The notes under the pieces were generated by a model that did not search any database, had not been told where the DNA came from, and saw nothing but the letters and a program-made list of their open reading frames with translations. DNA of 64,000 nt from Anaeramoeba flamelloides (lineage: Eukaryota > Metamonada > Anaeramoebidae). This document shows, piece by piece, positions 35,071 to 46,083 of the stretch. A program made the translations under genes and the position numbers. Position 1 is the first letter of the stretch, and each line of letters opens with the position of its first letter. Where the stretch lies: contig JANTQA010000057.1 of assembly GCA_027625915.1 (NCBI GenBank), positions 2,914,001 to 2,978,000 of the forward strand, in the 5' to 3' direction.

Positions 35071-36829
35071 TTTCGAATCAATTTTTCATTTTATTGAAAA
35101 AAAAATATGCAAAAAAACCAAAAATTCAAGAAAAAAAATCAACATTTTACTAAAAATTTAAAATTTTAAATCATGAATATTCAGACTTCAGATATTAAGA
35201 GTATCCTTATGAAATATGTCTAGGAATGTAGACTAATTAGTAAAAAATCGGTTCTTTTTTAAAAAATGTAAATAATTAACTCCTACATAATTGTTTTTTC
35301 AAATTATTTTCTGATTTATTAGAAATATATTGAACTAGCAATTAGCTTCATATGAAGGAAAAAAAACAGGTCAGTCTTTGTATTTTTTTTTTTTTTGTTG
35401 ATGATGATAAAGTAAATTTTGAAATTTAAAAATGAAAAATGGGGTTATTTTTGGAGTGTTTTAAATATTAAATTATAAATACTTGAACTGTTATTATTTT
35501 GATTTCTATATTAGGATTTTGAAAAAGCAAATAATATAAAAAATAAAAATAATACTATTTTGTAGCGTTTTTTAGTGAAAAAATAATAATTTATTATACA
35601 ATCATTTTTAAATATATTTTACAAGTACTTTTTATCATCAATCGCTAATTTTACTTATCTTCAATGGCAGCATACTTAAATTAAAAATGAATATAAGGTT
35701 ATACATGACTCTTTACATAATACTTTATCTTCTTTTTCTACCATAATATTGTTATTTAAAGAATAAATAGGAAATAATTTTCAGTTATTGTTGCTTACCG
35801 GTCTAGTAATTTACCCTATCTTTCCCCCATACCCAAAGAGCGACTTGAAACCTAAAAAGGTAATATGAAATTGCTCTTCTTTTGATTGAAAAAATTCAAA
35901 TAACAAATAAAAAGTTCACCAGTTCTTCATTGCTAAAAAAATTCAATTCAATACAAAAAATTGAAATCAACCAAACAAATTCACAAAATCCAAATAAATA
36001 AAAAAAATCTTGACCTAACTCTATTTGACAAAAAATTCAAATTAAATAATTAATTTAAAAGCTATTCATTGACAAAATTCAAATAATATGAAAAAAAAAT
36101 TCTAAGGATTCCTATTTTCAAAAAATTATATTCAAAAAAAAAGTTTAAAAGATCTCAAAAATTCTAAAAAAAAATAAATTTAAAAAAAAAAATAAATACT
36201 TGTTTCTTATTTTATAATTTCGAGGGTTAAATTTCTTCAATTTATAAATTGTTTATTTTAAGTATCCAATCAATTTAATTTGAATTTAATCTAATTTTTG
36301 TATTATTTCGTATTCCTCTATACATTTGACAAAGTATGGATTTTGTGTTTTTCTTGAGAAAATAATAACTCATTTTAGAATACTATGATTTTCCAATTGA
36401 AAAAAGAAACTTTTTAGTTCACATCCTAAAATATTTTTCAAGTTTAAAAGTTGTAGAAAATCGAAATATCTATACAAAAGCGTTTATAAATGATATTTTT
36501 AGACAAAAAATTGAACTTCTTTAGTTAAATCTAATACAAATTTTTTATTTTTCTATTTTGGTTGAAACAGTAATAATTAACATAAACCCCATTTTAAAAA
36601 TTATTGTCCCATTGAAAATAAAATTTTGATAATAAATGTTTTTATAAATGGAAAATATCTATTACAATAAAAAAATTAGTATTTTAATATTCAGTTCGAT
36701 ACACTCAAAATATTTGTTTTTTGTCTAAAAATAAAATAAAAAAAAAATGCAACATTCATTCTGAAATTTAGTTTACATTTTGGAACTTGAAATAAAAATT
36801 TTCCTTTATTAATTGGAAAATAAAAGTAG

Positions 36830-37115
36830 TTAAAAATGAAAAAATAAAAATCTTTGAGATCTTAAAAAGTTCAAATATCGACACTTCAAAATCAACAGAG
36901 TCGTTGTCAAAATTATAAATTCTAACCATTCAAATTGGAAATTGAGTATCGCTTTTTGACGTTTTTTTCTAAAAATGTCCTCTTTTTATGATTGTTGATT
37001 TTGGGGAGATCTATCACATTCCACATGTTGGTAGTTTTTCCTTGTTATTAGGTAACTCAATAAAATTACAAATTTTTTTAATAGATTTCAGAAAATTATT
37101 TTTAACTGGATACTA
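36830..37115 (-). repeat. Dispersed repeat G, copy 2
   Basis: Reverse complement of 14365-14655 over about 285 bp, with landmarks CCATTCAAATTGGAAATT and ACATGTTGG. Non-coding. Confidence 0.65.
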
Positions 37116-37250
37116 GAGTAAATCTGAATGTTGTAAATAATTGAGTTTTTACAATTTTAGAAATAAACAAAGAGTTAAATGTAATTATCCACAATTGAGT
37201 TATAGTAAATATAATATCTGATTATCTTAAAAGACTAATAATAATTTTAA

Positions 37251-37341
37251 TCAAAAAATCGTTTGGTAAATAACAATAGAATAATTTTAAAAAAAAATCT
37301 TTTTAGGAACAAAGTATTGGTATTTACCAAACGATTTTTTA
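37251..37341. repeat. 90-bp hairpin (miniature inverted repeat)
   Basis: AAAAAATCGTTTGGTAAATA at 37253-37272 is exactly inverted at 37321-37340, and five further bases pair after one mismatch. Spacer of about 36 bp. Could be a very small foldback element or form a hairpin in RNA. Confidence 0.75.
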
Positions 37342-38105
37342 TTTAATATCCATTGATCCCAAAAATAAACAGGTGCGTTCCTTTTGCTATTACAGAATTG
37401 TAGGTAATTACATGGAACTTTTCATTTATCTCTAAAATTGTAAAAACTTGATTATTTTCTATAACATTCATATTTAATCTTTTGTGGTGACTTGACCCTT
37501 AAAAATATTAGTCAATTACAAATTTACCTTGCATATAAAAGAGATTGATATTTTTGATCTCTATTTATTTGTTTGTTTCTTTTTTATTCTGTACATTGGT
37601 TTATTTAAAGGCGAACTTAGAATACAATAAAATAAGAAATTTTTCAGATGTGATAAAAAAGAAAAACAAGTGAGAGTTATTTCCACTTTAAAAATCAAAC
37701 ACCAATTAAAAATTGAAAAAAAATTTTAATTTTCAATATTACTCTTTTACAAAAGGGAGTTTTCGAAAAAGTCTATTCTAATTTCTTACTTTTTATGAAA
37801 AAGAAAAAAGAAAAAAATTTTTCCCGTTTATATTGCAATTACTAGTATTACCTCAAGGTAGGTATTACATAAGGGATTCTCAAAAGATACCATAAATCGG
37901 AAACTCTGAATATTTAAACAACAGAAGTATGAATTGAAATAGATTCTCAAGAAAATCAACAAAGCCAATTTTCAAAAAATATCAATTCATTTTTTATAAA
38001 AAGATTTCAACAAACAATTCAAACAATTAACAAGAATTATCTCTTAAAAAAATAAACAAAAAGCCAAGCAATCAAAAACGATTTCAAGACAAAACTTTAA
38101 TCGAA

Positions 38106-39866
38106 ATGACTTTTAATAGTGACAGTTCACCAATTTTTGATTCAAATTATGAATCGTTCTATTTGGAGGATCTTGAAAAAAACTTTTCACCAATTCTTGA
38201 TATTGATTTTCTTGCCAATTCATACTCTGGCAACAATAATACTAATAGTGCTAGTAACAGTATTAACAATAACGAAACACAAACCTTTAATTTCGAGAGA
38301 ATAGGATCACTAAGGCATATCCCATCATTAGACACAAAGTTTATGATTCTGGGGAATGACGATCCGTTATCAAATATGATTCTTGAAGAAGAAAAAGGAA
38401 ACGAGATCTTGGATGAAACAAAAGGCCCGATTGTAGTCAAATCCGAAATAGAAGAGCCAATTTCAATCCCTAGTCTAAAGCCAAGTGTCTCACTCCGATC
38501 TTTATTATCGGTTGAGCCAAAGCTCTCCTTCAGCGAATTTGAATTAAAAATGGAAGATCCTTTACCAAGATTTGTGCCACCACCAGAGTTTTTTACATCA
38601 GAAGAAGACAACCCGGATAATGTTACTGGTAATAAAAACGGTACTCGAAAAATTAAAAAAGAAAAAGAAAAAGTTCTCATAAAGACGACAAATATAACAA
38701 AGTCTCAAAGAAACCGAAACCGACAAAGAAAAGAACAAAAAGAAAAAAATATTAAAGAAGAAAAAGAACAAGAAGAAGAAGAGGAAGAGGAGGAGGAGGA
38801 GGAGGGTTTTGATTTAAAAATGTTAGAAAACTTGAGTTTAAAAGATCCCAAACAAAGAAAACGAGATTTCCAAACCAAGCCAATAAAACAAAATTCATTG
38901 AGAAGATTAGACTCAACAATTGTGGAGTCTGGAAAAGATGTGTTTAAATTACTTATCGGCCAATTGTGGGTAATTTCTGGAGGCGCATCTCAAAAATTTT
39001 TGACTCCTTATGCTGACAAAATATCAAACAAAATCGGAGAGGTGTTTAACGCGTCTGAGAACGAAACAAAAAACTTTAAATCACAATTGAAATACTTATT
39101 ATCAAATTCAAGAAGAACATTTACAGAATTTATTTTAGAATTGTTAATTGGCTTACTGTCGCTAATTTATTCACAAAACGAGGAAGACAAGCCAGAGGTT
39201 TCACAGGAATTGTTTGATGTCTTGGTAGAAATCGGAGAAATCAATTCTGAAAAGGAGCAAACAAAGGAGCAAATCGAAAAATCCAAGAATTTGAAATTAA
39301 AATTGGAGCACATTTATCAAAAAACCTTTTCGATCCAAACCTTGCTTTATTGGTTTAATAGACGGTATGTTGATCGTTTAACCAATTATTTCTCTGTCAA
39401 ATCCCAAAGATCGTTTTGTGAGCAGCACTTGTTTTATTTGGGGAAATCCAAGTTTTTATTGTCGTGCCTGCTGTTGGTGCCAGTGCTCGTAAAGCAGGAT
39501 GGAATAGTCAAGCAGTACTACCAATTGATAAACCGAGATTATGAAAATAATCTTTTGAATTTATATATAAACAATCGCGGGAAAAAGGTGAAACTTGCTA
39601 ACCAATTCATAAGGGCACATGGATTAAATAATGGTGAATACTGGTCCATGATTTCAAAGGATTACTGTGAGAAATTCAATTTCACTCCTGAAACTATTTT
39701 TGAGCATTTCCCTTTTAAAGCTATAATTGAAAACCCTTCTTTGTCCAATTTGTGCCAAAGAAATGTACCCTTAAAGTCTCTCGAAAAAAAAAAAGTTTTG
39801 ACAAATGAAAAAAAAATTGTTGTCAAAATTAATACAGATTGGCTACAAAAAAAAAGTCTACTATAA
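38106..39866 (+). CDS. Hypothetical acidic protein, probably nuclear
   Basis: Single-exon 586-residue protein with coding composition clearly above the local background; no family recognised. The N-terminal half is disordered-looking and Ser/Asn/Glu-rich, with a VKSE sequence (111-114) that fits the SUMO-attachment consensus. Residues 181-222 are Lys/Arg/Glu-rich (KIKKEKEKV, RNRNRQRKE) and could hold a nuclear localisation signal, followed by a run of Glu (223-233). Residues about 265-480 look mostly helical (DVFKLLIGQLWVISGGASQK, FTEFILELLIGLLSLIYS, QTLLYWFNRRYVDRLTNYFS). The C-terminal part (480-560) is mixed. No signal peptide; hydrophobic stretches are short and amphipathic. A transcription- or chromatin-related role is only a guess from composition. 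The first ATG is used; A-rich sequence precedes it. Confidence 0.8.
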   Translation: MTFNSDSSPIFDSNYESFYLEDLEKNFSPILDIDFLANSYSGNNNTNSASNSINNNETQTFNFERIGSLRHIPSLDTKFMILGNDDPLSNMILEEEKGNEILDETKGPIVVKSEIEEPISIPSLKPSVSLRSLLSVEPKLSFSEFELKMEDPLPRFVPPPEFFTSEEDNPDNVTGNKNGTRKIKKEKEKVLIKTTNITKSQRNRNRQRKEQKEKNIKEEKEQEEEEEEEEEEEGFDLKMLENLSLKDPKQRKRDFQTKPIKQNSLRRLDSTIVESGKDVFKLLIGQLWVISGGASQKFLTPYADKISNKIGEVFNASENETKNFKSQLKYLLSNSRRTFTEFILELLIGLLSLIYSQNEEDKPEVSQELFDVLVEIGEINSEKEQTKEQIEKSKNLKLKLEHIYQKTFSIQTLLYWFNRRYVDRLTNYFSVKSQRSFCEQHLFYLGKSKFLLSCLLLVPVLVKQDGIVKQYYQLINRDYENNLLNLYINNRGKKVKLANQFIRAHGLNNGEYWSMISKDYCEKFNFTPETIFEHFPFKAIIENPSLSNLCQRNVPLKSLEKKKVLTNEKKIVVKINTDWLQKKSLL

Positions 39867-42492
39867 TTATTTTTTTTATATTTTTTGGATTTCCTATTTG
39901 TTATTTGGTTGAGTTTTGTTTTGTGATTTTTTTTTTAATTTTTGCAAATATGGGAAATGGTTTGAATTATTTTTTGAATTTAGGATTTTATCTCTCGTTT
40001 TGGACAATTTACGTACTTTTTTTATTAAATTATTTTCCATGATGTAGCCTCAATTTCGAAGTTGAATTAATTTACCAAGGTTATACTCTTATTGGATCTG
40101 GCTAATAAACTATTTTTTAATGGTGTTGACTCGTTTTATATCGTTATTGTAATTGGTTCTGGAGGTTTCTATCCTATATTCTTAAAAAAACTTTTCTCTA
40201 ATTTTCGTTTTACTTTATCATATTTTTGTTTTTCTTTTCTTTTTTTTTCTTTTCTTTTTTTTTTCTTTTATTTTTTTTTTATTTTGTGTTTTTTTTTTTC
40301 AATTTGTTTTTTGATTTATTTTTTATTAAAAAGATCATGTCAAAAAAAAAAGATCTTTATAAATATAAATAAATGATAAGATATTTGAGACTAATATTTG
40401 TTTCTGTCAAAGTGCTCCAAAATTTTTTACAAATATCAATTATTTTATATAATTGACTTTTAAAAGAACAAAGAAGAAATAAGTCGAATAAAATATATCA
40501 AAGGATAGTTGATACATGTATGGAAGAAAAAACAATCAATCAATATATTTTCTTTAGAAAGGATAAAACTTAAATTCAAGTCACAATTAAGAAAAAAAAA
40601 CTCGATTTATTTTTATCTTGAATTAGAGATTCCGAAAATATTCCTATAGAAATCAATAATATTTCAGAAAAATCATTTCAAAACTTTGAATAACATTTAG
40701 AATAACATATTTTTATCAAGTTGTTAACAGTCTTACAATAAAAAGTAATTACAAATGAATTACATAACACATAAAAAAAAAAAAAAAGTAAAGTGAGAAA
40801 AATGATTTCATTTTTGAAATTTCCAAAAGAATTTTTGATAAAAATCCTTTCAAATCCCTTAAAAGCAGTTAACCCATTCTCCACAACTGTGCCTCTTTGA
40901 CTAAAAAATGTTTTATGTACTTTATATATAAATTGAGATAATTATTAGCAAAAAATCTTTCATTTCAACTTTTTTTCAGTGGAATTTCAGTAATAAAAAA
41001 TCTATAGTGCTAATTTCAAATTTGCTATTTACTTTTTTTTTAGTTTTTGGTTTTATTTTTTTTAAATTTGTAAAAAAGATTTAGTTTTTATATGTTTAGA
41101 ATGTTTAAATGGGTGAATTATTAATAAAATTTAAAAATAAATTTATCTTGAACACTAAAGAGTATTTTTTTTTTTCAATTTATTATTATAGCTAACACTA
41201 GATTGAAAAAATACAAATAAAAAAAAGCAAGTTAAACAAGTCTATTATTTTGATTATCATTTCATCATAATAAGAAATTTTATTCACAGTATGATCAAAG
41301 TTCCAGCTCTTCAAGTTCATGGGGTTATTGTATTTATTGTTTTTAATATAACCACCTTTGTTAAAAGTCTCTAATCACAAAAAAAAAAAAAAAGATTTTT
41401 TATCTGTAAAAAATTACAAATAAACTGAAGGGTGAATTTTAGTTTAATTCAACTTGGGGATATTTACTTTGATAGATGATAACAAATATTTTGGAAAGCA
41501 ATGTACTAAATTAATAAAACAGAAATAGAGGAAAAAAATGTCTTATAATAATTATTGTAAGTCACCTAGGTTTTTATGAATTAAAAAGAATTGGGTAAAA
41601 TATCTTAGATTTTCTTTTTATTTCTTTTAAATTCTGGAAAACCTAACGTTAAGTGTACTAGGTTTCTTTTACTTTTTGAAACGAAAAGAAGATTTATAAA
41701 ATTTTCAGTTCATATTTAAAATTAAAAAAAAAAAAAAAAAAAACTAACTACACTTTTCTGAAGTTTTCTATTTTATTTATGAAGTGGTATAGTTTTTTTT
41801 TTCTTTTTGGTATAAACCTAACGAAAAGTGACTGTAGAGTGCCGTAGAGTGCCTAGGTTTTCTCAGGGTTTTTTTTTTTTATCTCTGAAGTGTTCTAGAT
41901 TTTTTTGAGGTTTTCTATTTTATTTATGAAGTGTTCTAGGATTTTTTTTTACTTTAGAAATAAACCAAAAATTTCTTGAAATTTTAGGTTAATTTCTAAA
42001 GTAAAAAAAACCTAACGAAATTCTCTCGATTTTACAAATAAACAAAGTACTCAAGAAAACCTAAGGAAAATCAAAAAAAAAAAATATTTTTTTCAATTTA
42101 AATCAATAAATAATTCTTTAATCCGTTAAAATTATTGATTATACATTTGGAAGATATTAATTAAATTTAAAACCCTTTTAAAATATCTGATTATAACTTC
42201 TTAACCATATGAAAAAAAAATTATTAAAATTTTTTACTATTAAATTTGAAAATAAATCTTCCTCGAGCCTGTTAAATTGGATTTTCCAACTTGTTTTAAA
42301 AAATTCCTCAAAAAATAATTTTTGATCCTAGATATTTTATTAACCAATAGTGTTTGTTATAAATGAAGTTATCGAAAAATGAAAAATTAGCAAAAGTTTA
42401 ATTTTTTTTTCAAAAAATTTTTTCATGATCATCAAGTAACAATTTTTGAAATGGGGTTTGGTTTATCTTTATAAAATCAATAGATAATTACA

Positions 42493-42529
<37 letters not shown>

Positions 42530-42568
42530 AATTAAACAAAAAATATTTTTATTGTATATAATATATTT
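39867..42568. other. Intergenic, 2.7 kb with a palindromic repeat region
   Basis: Lies between two convergent genes, so it should contain both 3' ends. 39870-40380 is T-rich and gives spurious hydrophobic frames. Repeat F occupies about 41560-42070. A poly(A) run of about 40 bases lies at 42496-42532, just beyond the 3' end of the minus-strand gene. Nothing else seen. Confidence 0.5.
41560..42070. repeat. Repeat F, locus 1: nested palindromes
   Basis: Made of related units CTAGGTTTTTTT, GAGGTTTTCTATTTTATTTA and TGAAGTGTTCTAGG on the left, and their inverted forms (AAACCTAACGAAA) on the right. The central palindrome is ACTTTAGAAATAAACC...GGTTAATTTCTAAAGT (about 41951-42002). Same unit set as 52296-52960. 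Confidence 0.7.
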
Positions 42569-44500
42569 TTAAAAATCATGCTCATTGACACAAATTTCTA
42601 AAAATATACCAAATTGGGAATTTAAAAATTCTGTTATATTTCTTTTTTTATTTTTAATTTTTATTTCAATTTTGGCTTTTGCTGTGGTCATAATCTTTCT
42701 CGTTGAATTTTTGGGGTCCAGGGTTATTAGGTTAGCAAAGTGTTCCCTTTTAGCGGTTATTGTGCCTTCATATTCATCAAATTGTGATTCTGTCTTGAAA
42801 TCCCAAATGAATTTATCCTTTTGAAATCTGGAACGGGTATAACTTTTTGTTCCTCGGTATAAACTATTTAATCTAATTTCGATCCCTGATACCCTGAGAA
42901 CAAACAGGAATATTTTTTTTTTCTGAAGGCTAACTTGCATTTCTGTTTCCAACAAGGCGCAGCTAGCATCCGGATCCGAGGCAAACCCCCCGTTTAAGAC
43001 GCAATAGCATTGCTTTTTCGGGTATTCCTTTCCCCAGCAATGCTCTTGGCAGCCGATCCACCCATCTAAATCTAAATCGTTGAATTTATTATTTAATTTA
43101 TAGCTTACACTGCCACCAAATTCGCATTTGGGGTAAGGTATGATCATAGAAGTTTTTAAAGGCGAAGAATGAATTTTTTCGTTTAATAAATCATTTGAAA
43201 TAATTAGTTGTGGTTTTTGATCAATGGTGAAAGACAAATCAAAATTAAAATAATTGTCATGGTTTTGAAGTCCCTTCTCTTTTGTTTGATCAGAATCACG
43301 ATTATTTTTTTGCACTTTTGTTTTTGTTTTGATATTAATTTTTTTCTTTTTATCCCCATGCCCAACCTCGATTCCATTCCCCTTCTCTTTCCATTCCCCT
43401 TCCTCTTTCTCTTCCTCTCTATCTTCATCTTCATCTTCCTCTTCCTTATCTTCTTCCTCGTCCCCACTGCCATACTCATTCCTACTCGTAATATCATTGT
43501 TTGTCTTTCCGCTGGATTTTAAGGATTGCAGCTCAATCAAGTCTTTTTGGTCGTCACTTGATCCCGAAAATGATTGAAATAATTTTTTTTTCATTATTTC
43601 TTGGGGTAAAATGTCTGGTACAATTATACCTGTAGCTGCGCCGTCTGTGATTTTAGATTTGTTAATAGTGATTTGGAATTTTCTCCTCAAGAATTTAATT
43701 TCTTTTAAATCAAAGTCCTGTTTAAAAACGAAGGAATCGAATTTTGTGCTTTTCTCGTCTTCTTCGTTTGTGGAACTTTCAGTTTCGCTGCTTTCGCTAC
43801 TTTGCTTTGATTCTTTCTTTTTGTCTTGAATAAAGATGATCCCAGTTATCTGTGCAAAGGAATCCTCTGGCCTTTTGTCTGGCTTAATGATCGTGAAGCT
43901 GATCCGAAAAGAATTGAGGTTTTGTGGGTCTGTGCCCCTTAAAATATAGGACTCGTGCATGCCTTTTTTTTTCTCCGAGTTGAAGATCTTCCTTTTGCTC
44001 CTTTTTTTGTTGTGCTCAAGGATTTTTGATCGGTTATATTTCTCATTGTTTGTCTTTCTCGAAATTAAATTTTCCCTGTCCTGCTGCTGTGTTTCGGAAA
44101 ATGGAAAGATGGTGGACACCTCTTCATCGATGTGCCGTTTGTTCAACAAATGCACAGCCACGAACTCCGCGATTGCAAACAAAAAATTGCAGACCAACAG
44201 GCAGTACTCAAACAGATATTCTGTTGGCGGCTTCCCAAAGATATTTAAAGACTTTATTAGCCCAACAACAAAAGACAAGATCAGTAAAATTGATGCCACC
44301 CAGAGACCCCTTCGGATTGAACACCCATATACAACCAAAAAAATTAATGATCGGAAAAATGAATATACTAACAAATCAAAGGAACCCTCTCCACCAAAAG
44401 TTAGGTTTACACTTGCTTCAGAAAGCAAGTACATGAACAAATTACAAGAAAAATCACAAACAGAAACAAGCAGTATGATTTTTTTTGATTTCACAACCAT
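42569..44500 (-). CDS. Four-pass membrane protein with CrtC/tocopherol-cyclase-like domain
   Basis: 643 residues, single exon. The N-terminus has about four membrane helices (8-28, 40-60, 66-86, 97-120), then a basic linker (150-178). The soluble part looks like the double lipocalin-like barrel of the CrtC (hydroxyneurosporene synthase)/tocopherol cyclase/AttH group. The ESYILRGTDPQNLNSFRISF strand (183-202) and IIFIQDK belong to the first half. LDGWIGCQEHCWGKEYPKKQ (478-497) followed by CYCVLNGGF is the conserved W.G..GH.WG......W.Q.N.F region of the second half. Two acidic low-complexity inserts (228-250 and 345-400) interrupt it, and an EVGHGDKK tract is C-rich on the plus strand. Bacterial and plant members act on isoprenoid-type lipids; whether this one is an enzyme is unknown, and the second His/Trp pattern is not perfect (E-H-C in place of G-H-N/S). 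The membrane-domain fusion is unusual. The domain call rests on pattern recognition. Confidence 0.72.
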   Translation of the reverse strand: MVVKSKKIILLVSVCDFSCNLFMYLLSEASVNLTFGGEGSFDLLVYSFFRSLIFLVVYGCSIRRGLWVASILLILSFVVGLIKSLNIFGKPPTEYLFEYCLLVCNFLFAIAEFVAVHLLNKRHIDEEVSTIFPFSETQQQDRENLISRKTNNEKYNRSKILEHNKKRSKRKIFNSEKKKGMHESYILRGTDPQNLNSFRISFTIIKPDKRPEDSFAQITGIIFIQDKKKESKQSSESSETESSTNEEDEKSTKFDSFVFKQDFDLKEIKFLRRKFQITINKSKITDGAATGIIVPDILPQEIMKKKLFQSFSGSSDDQKDLIELQSLKSSGKTNNDITSRNEYGSGDEEEDKEEEDEDEDREEEKEEGEWKEKGNGIEVGHGDKKKKINIKTKTKVQKNNRDSDQTKEKGLQNHDNYFNFDLSFTIDQKPQLIISNDLLNEKIHSSPLKTSMIIPYPKCEFGGSVSYKLNNKFNDLDLDGWIGCQEHCWGKEYPKKQCYCVLNGGFASDPDASCALLETEMQVSLQKKKIFLFVLRVSGIEIRLNSLYRGTKSYTRSRFQKDKFIWDFKTESQFDEYEGTITAKREHFANLITLDPKNSTRKIMTTAKAKIEIKIKNKKRNITEFLNSQFGIFLEICVNEHDF

Positions 44501-45660
44501 TTTATTAAAAATTGTTGCAAAACGCCTTCGTGATCTTTGAAATTGTGCTTTTTCTTTGGTTGGCTATTTTTTTGTTTTTTTTTTTTCCAAGTAACAAGTT
44601 TTTTGGGCTTGTTATGTTTGTTCGTTGGAAGACAAAAAAAAAAAAAAGTTTGGAATATTTTTAAAAAAAAATAGTCAAATAACAAGCAAGTTGAAATTCA
44701 GAAGGAAAATGTAGAGGCATGAGAATTTAAAACCATTTTTGGAAATAAGAGAGTCAAATATTACAAGAGATCATAATTTTCAGAAAAAAAGTATCATTTT
44801 GATTGAATTATGATGACTACTTTCCTTTGTTTGGAAGATTTCACAGTGATCATTCAACACCATTCTTTTGGTTGAATTTTTCAAAGTGTATCCTCAGTAG
44901 ATTTTTTTTTTATGATTATCATTACTTTTTATTTTTTTTTTTAGCATAAGTAACTTTTGAAGACTTTTTCTCAAAGCAAAAAATAGAAACAAGTTTGTAA
45001 AAACGACTAGAAAGCATTCTTTTTTCACATTTAATTTCTCTTAAAATGCAAATGTAAGACATTTATTACTTTTTGAGTCTTGTTGCAAAAGTGAAATATG
45101 TATAACTTTTTAAAGAAAAGACAGACTTTATGATATTCTTTGTAAAAAATGGTTTCGTTCCTCATTGAATGATCTAGGATTCTATGCAGATGAGACGAAA
45201 AATTTTGAACTGATTTCCTTTGTGTTTTAAGTCGGGATACACACACAGACTATGAAGTGAATCTACAGTTTTAAGCACTTGTTGTCATTTTTGGATTTGT
45301 CTAATAATCAATTTGGAAAAACCAAGAATAAACCTGCTTTCAACACGTAATCATTAACAAAAAATCCAATATAAAAGAAAAAAACTCAAGAACAAGGTAA
45401 AAAAGACCCCAAAAGAATCAAAGTTTTTGATTTTAAGATAAGTGTCATCACTAATATCAGATGAAATTCTGAGGAGAATGAACACAAAAGAAATTTATGC
45501 TTTTACTGTTGCCGAAATATGAGTCGTAAAGTTTAATCCGTTTTTTCAAAATAAAAAGTCTAATGGTCCTTAATAAAATTAAGCACTATTTTTTTCTGAT
45601 TAATATTTTTCGAAATCTAAGTTTCATACTTAATTCAATTAACCACTGGGATAATTTTTT
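44501..45660. other. Intergenic, 1.2 kb
   Basis: Should contain the promoter of the minus-strand membrane-protein gene at its left end. 45000-45300 is less A/T-rich than usual (GTCGGGATACACACACAGAC) but no coherent frame was found on either strand. Nothing else seen. Confidence 0.4.
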
Positions 45661-46083
45661 TTAGAATAAAAACACTCTCAACTTTTGAATATCAGCAGTT
45701 ATTGATTTTTTTAAAAAAAAATATCGAATATATTTATTTGTGAAGCTGAAAGCTTCAAAAAAAAATATATTCAGATCCTTTTTTTTTAAAAAAGCAATAG
45801 CAATTGTTGTTTTTCGAGGGAAAAAACTATTAAAAAACACTAAACCCAAAACAAAAAACTTTTTTCCCTCTTCTGATATTTTCAAGTTTGAATTGGATTT
45901 TTGAAGATTGTATCTATTCACTTCACTAGAAAATTTATCATTTTCAGGTACATCTGTACCTTCGTCTAGTGTTTGTTTTAAGACTTGTTCCAAACTTTCA
46001 TCTGGTATTGAAACTTCATCTTCAAAACAGTTGGTGTCTGGTAGGCTATTAAAAGAGTGAAATTGTTTCCTATCAACATCCAA
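45661..46083 (-). CDS. Doubtful small gene or exon, function unknown
   Basis: The frame of 140 residues begins MDVDRKQFHSFNSLPDTNCF and for its first about 70 residues is Ser/Asp/Glu/Asn-rich (SIPDESLEQVLKQTLDEG), a composition like true coding DNA here. The last 70 residues are Phe/Ile/Lys-rich, like random A/T-rich frames. It may be the start of a spliced gene whose donor was not found, or a relic. A possible 30-nt exon upstream (46210-46239, ending at a GTAGGT donor) does not join in frame. No family recognised. Confidence 0.3.
   Translation of the reverse strand: MDVDRKQFHSFNSLPDTNCFEDEVSIPDESLEQVLKQTLDEGTDVPENDKFSSEVNRYNLQKSNSNLKISEEGKKFFVLGLVFFNSFFPRKTTIAIAFLKKKDLNIFFFEAFSFTNKYIRYFFLKKSITADIQKLRVFLF

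Larger units (their letters stand above)
33983..38105. other. Intergenic, 4.1 kb with foldback and dispersed repeats
   Basis: No gene supported. Contains a foldback element (about 34486-35070), repeat G copy 2 (36830-37115) and a 90-bp hairpin element (37251-37341). A slightly GC-richer patch at 35790-35870 (ACCGGTCTAG, CTTTCCCCCATACCC) is unexplained. The last 200 bases precede the gene at 38106 and are A-rich. Confidence 0.5.

Noticed and set aside
34550-35161. Two Lys/Phe-rich plus-strand frames
   Set aside because: They lie within a foldback repeat and have the composition of random A/T-rich sequence; no motif.
35790-35870. GC-richer patch considered as a small RNA gene
   Set aside because: No fold or motif could be supported by eye.
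39839-40376. Phe/Leu-rich frames after the 38106-39866 gene (39839-40042 and 40092-40376)
   Set aside because: They come from T-rich 3' flanking DNA; composition is that of translated poly-T, not of membrane proteins with loops.
43208-44540. Several plus-strand frames opposite the membrane/CrtC-like gene
   Set aside because: Antisense shadows created by its low-complexity Glu/Ser tracts.
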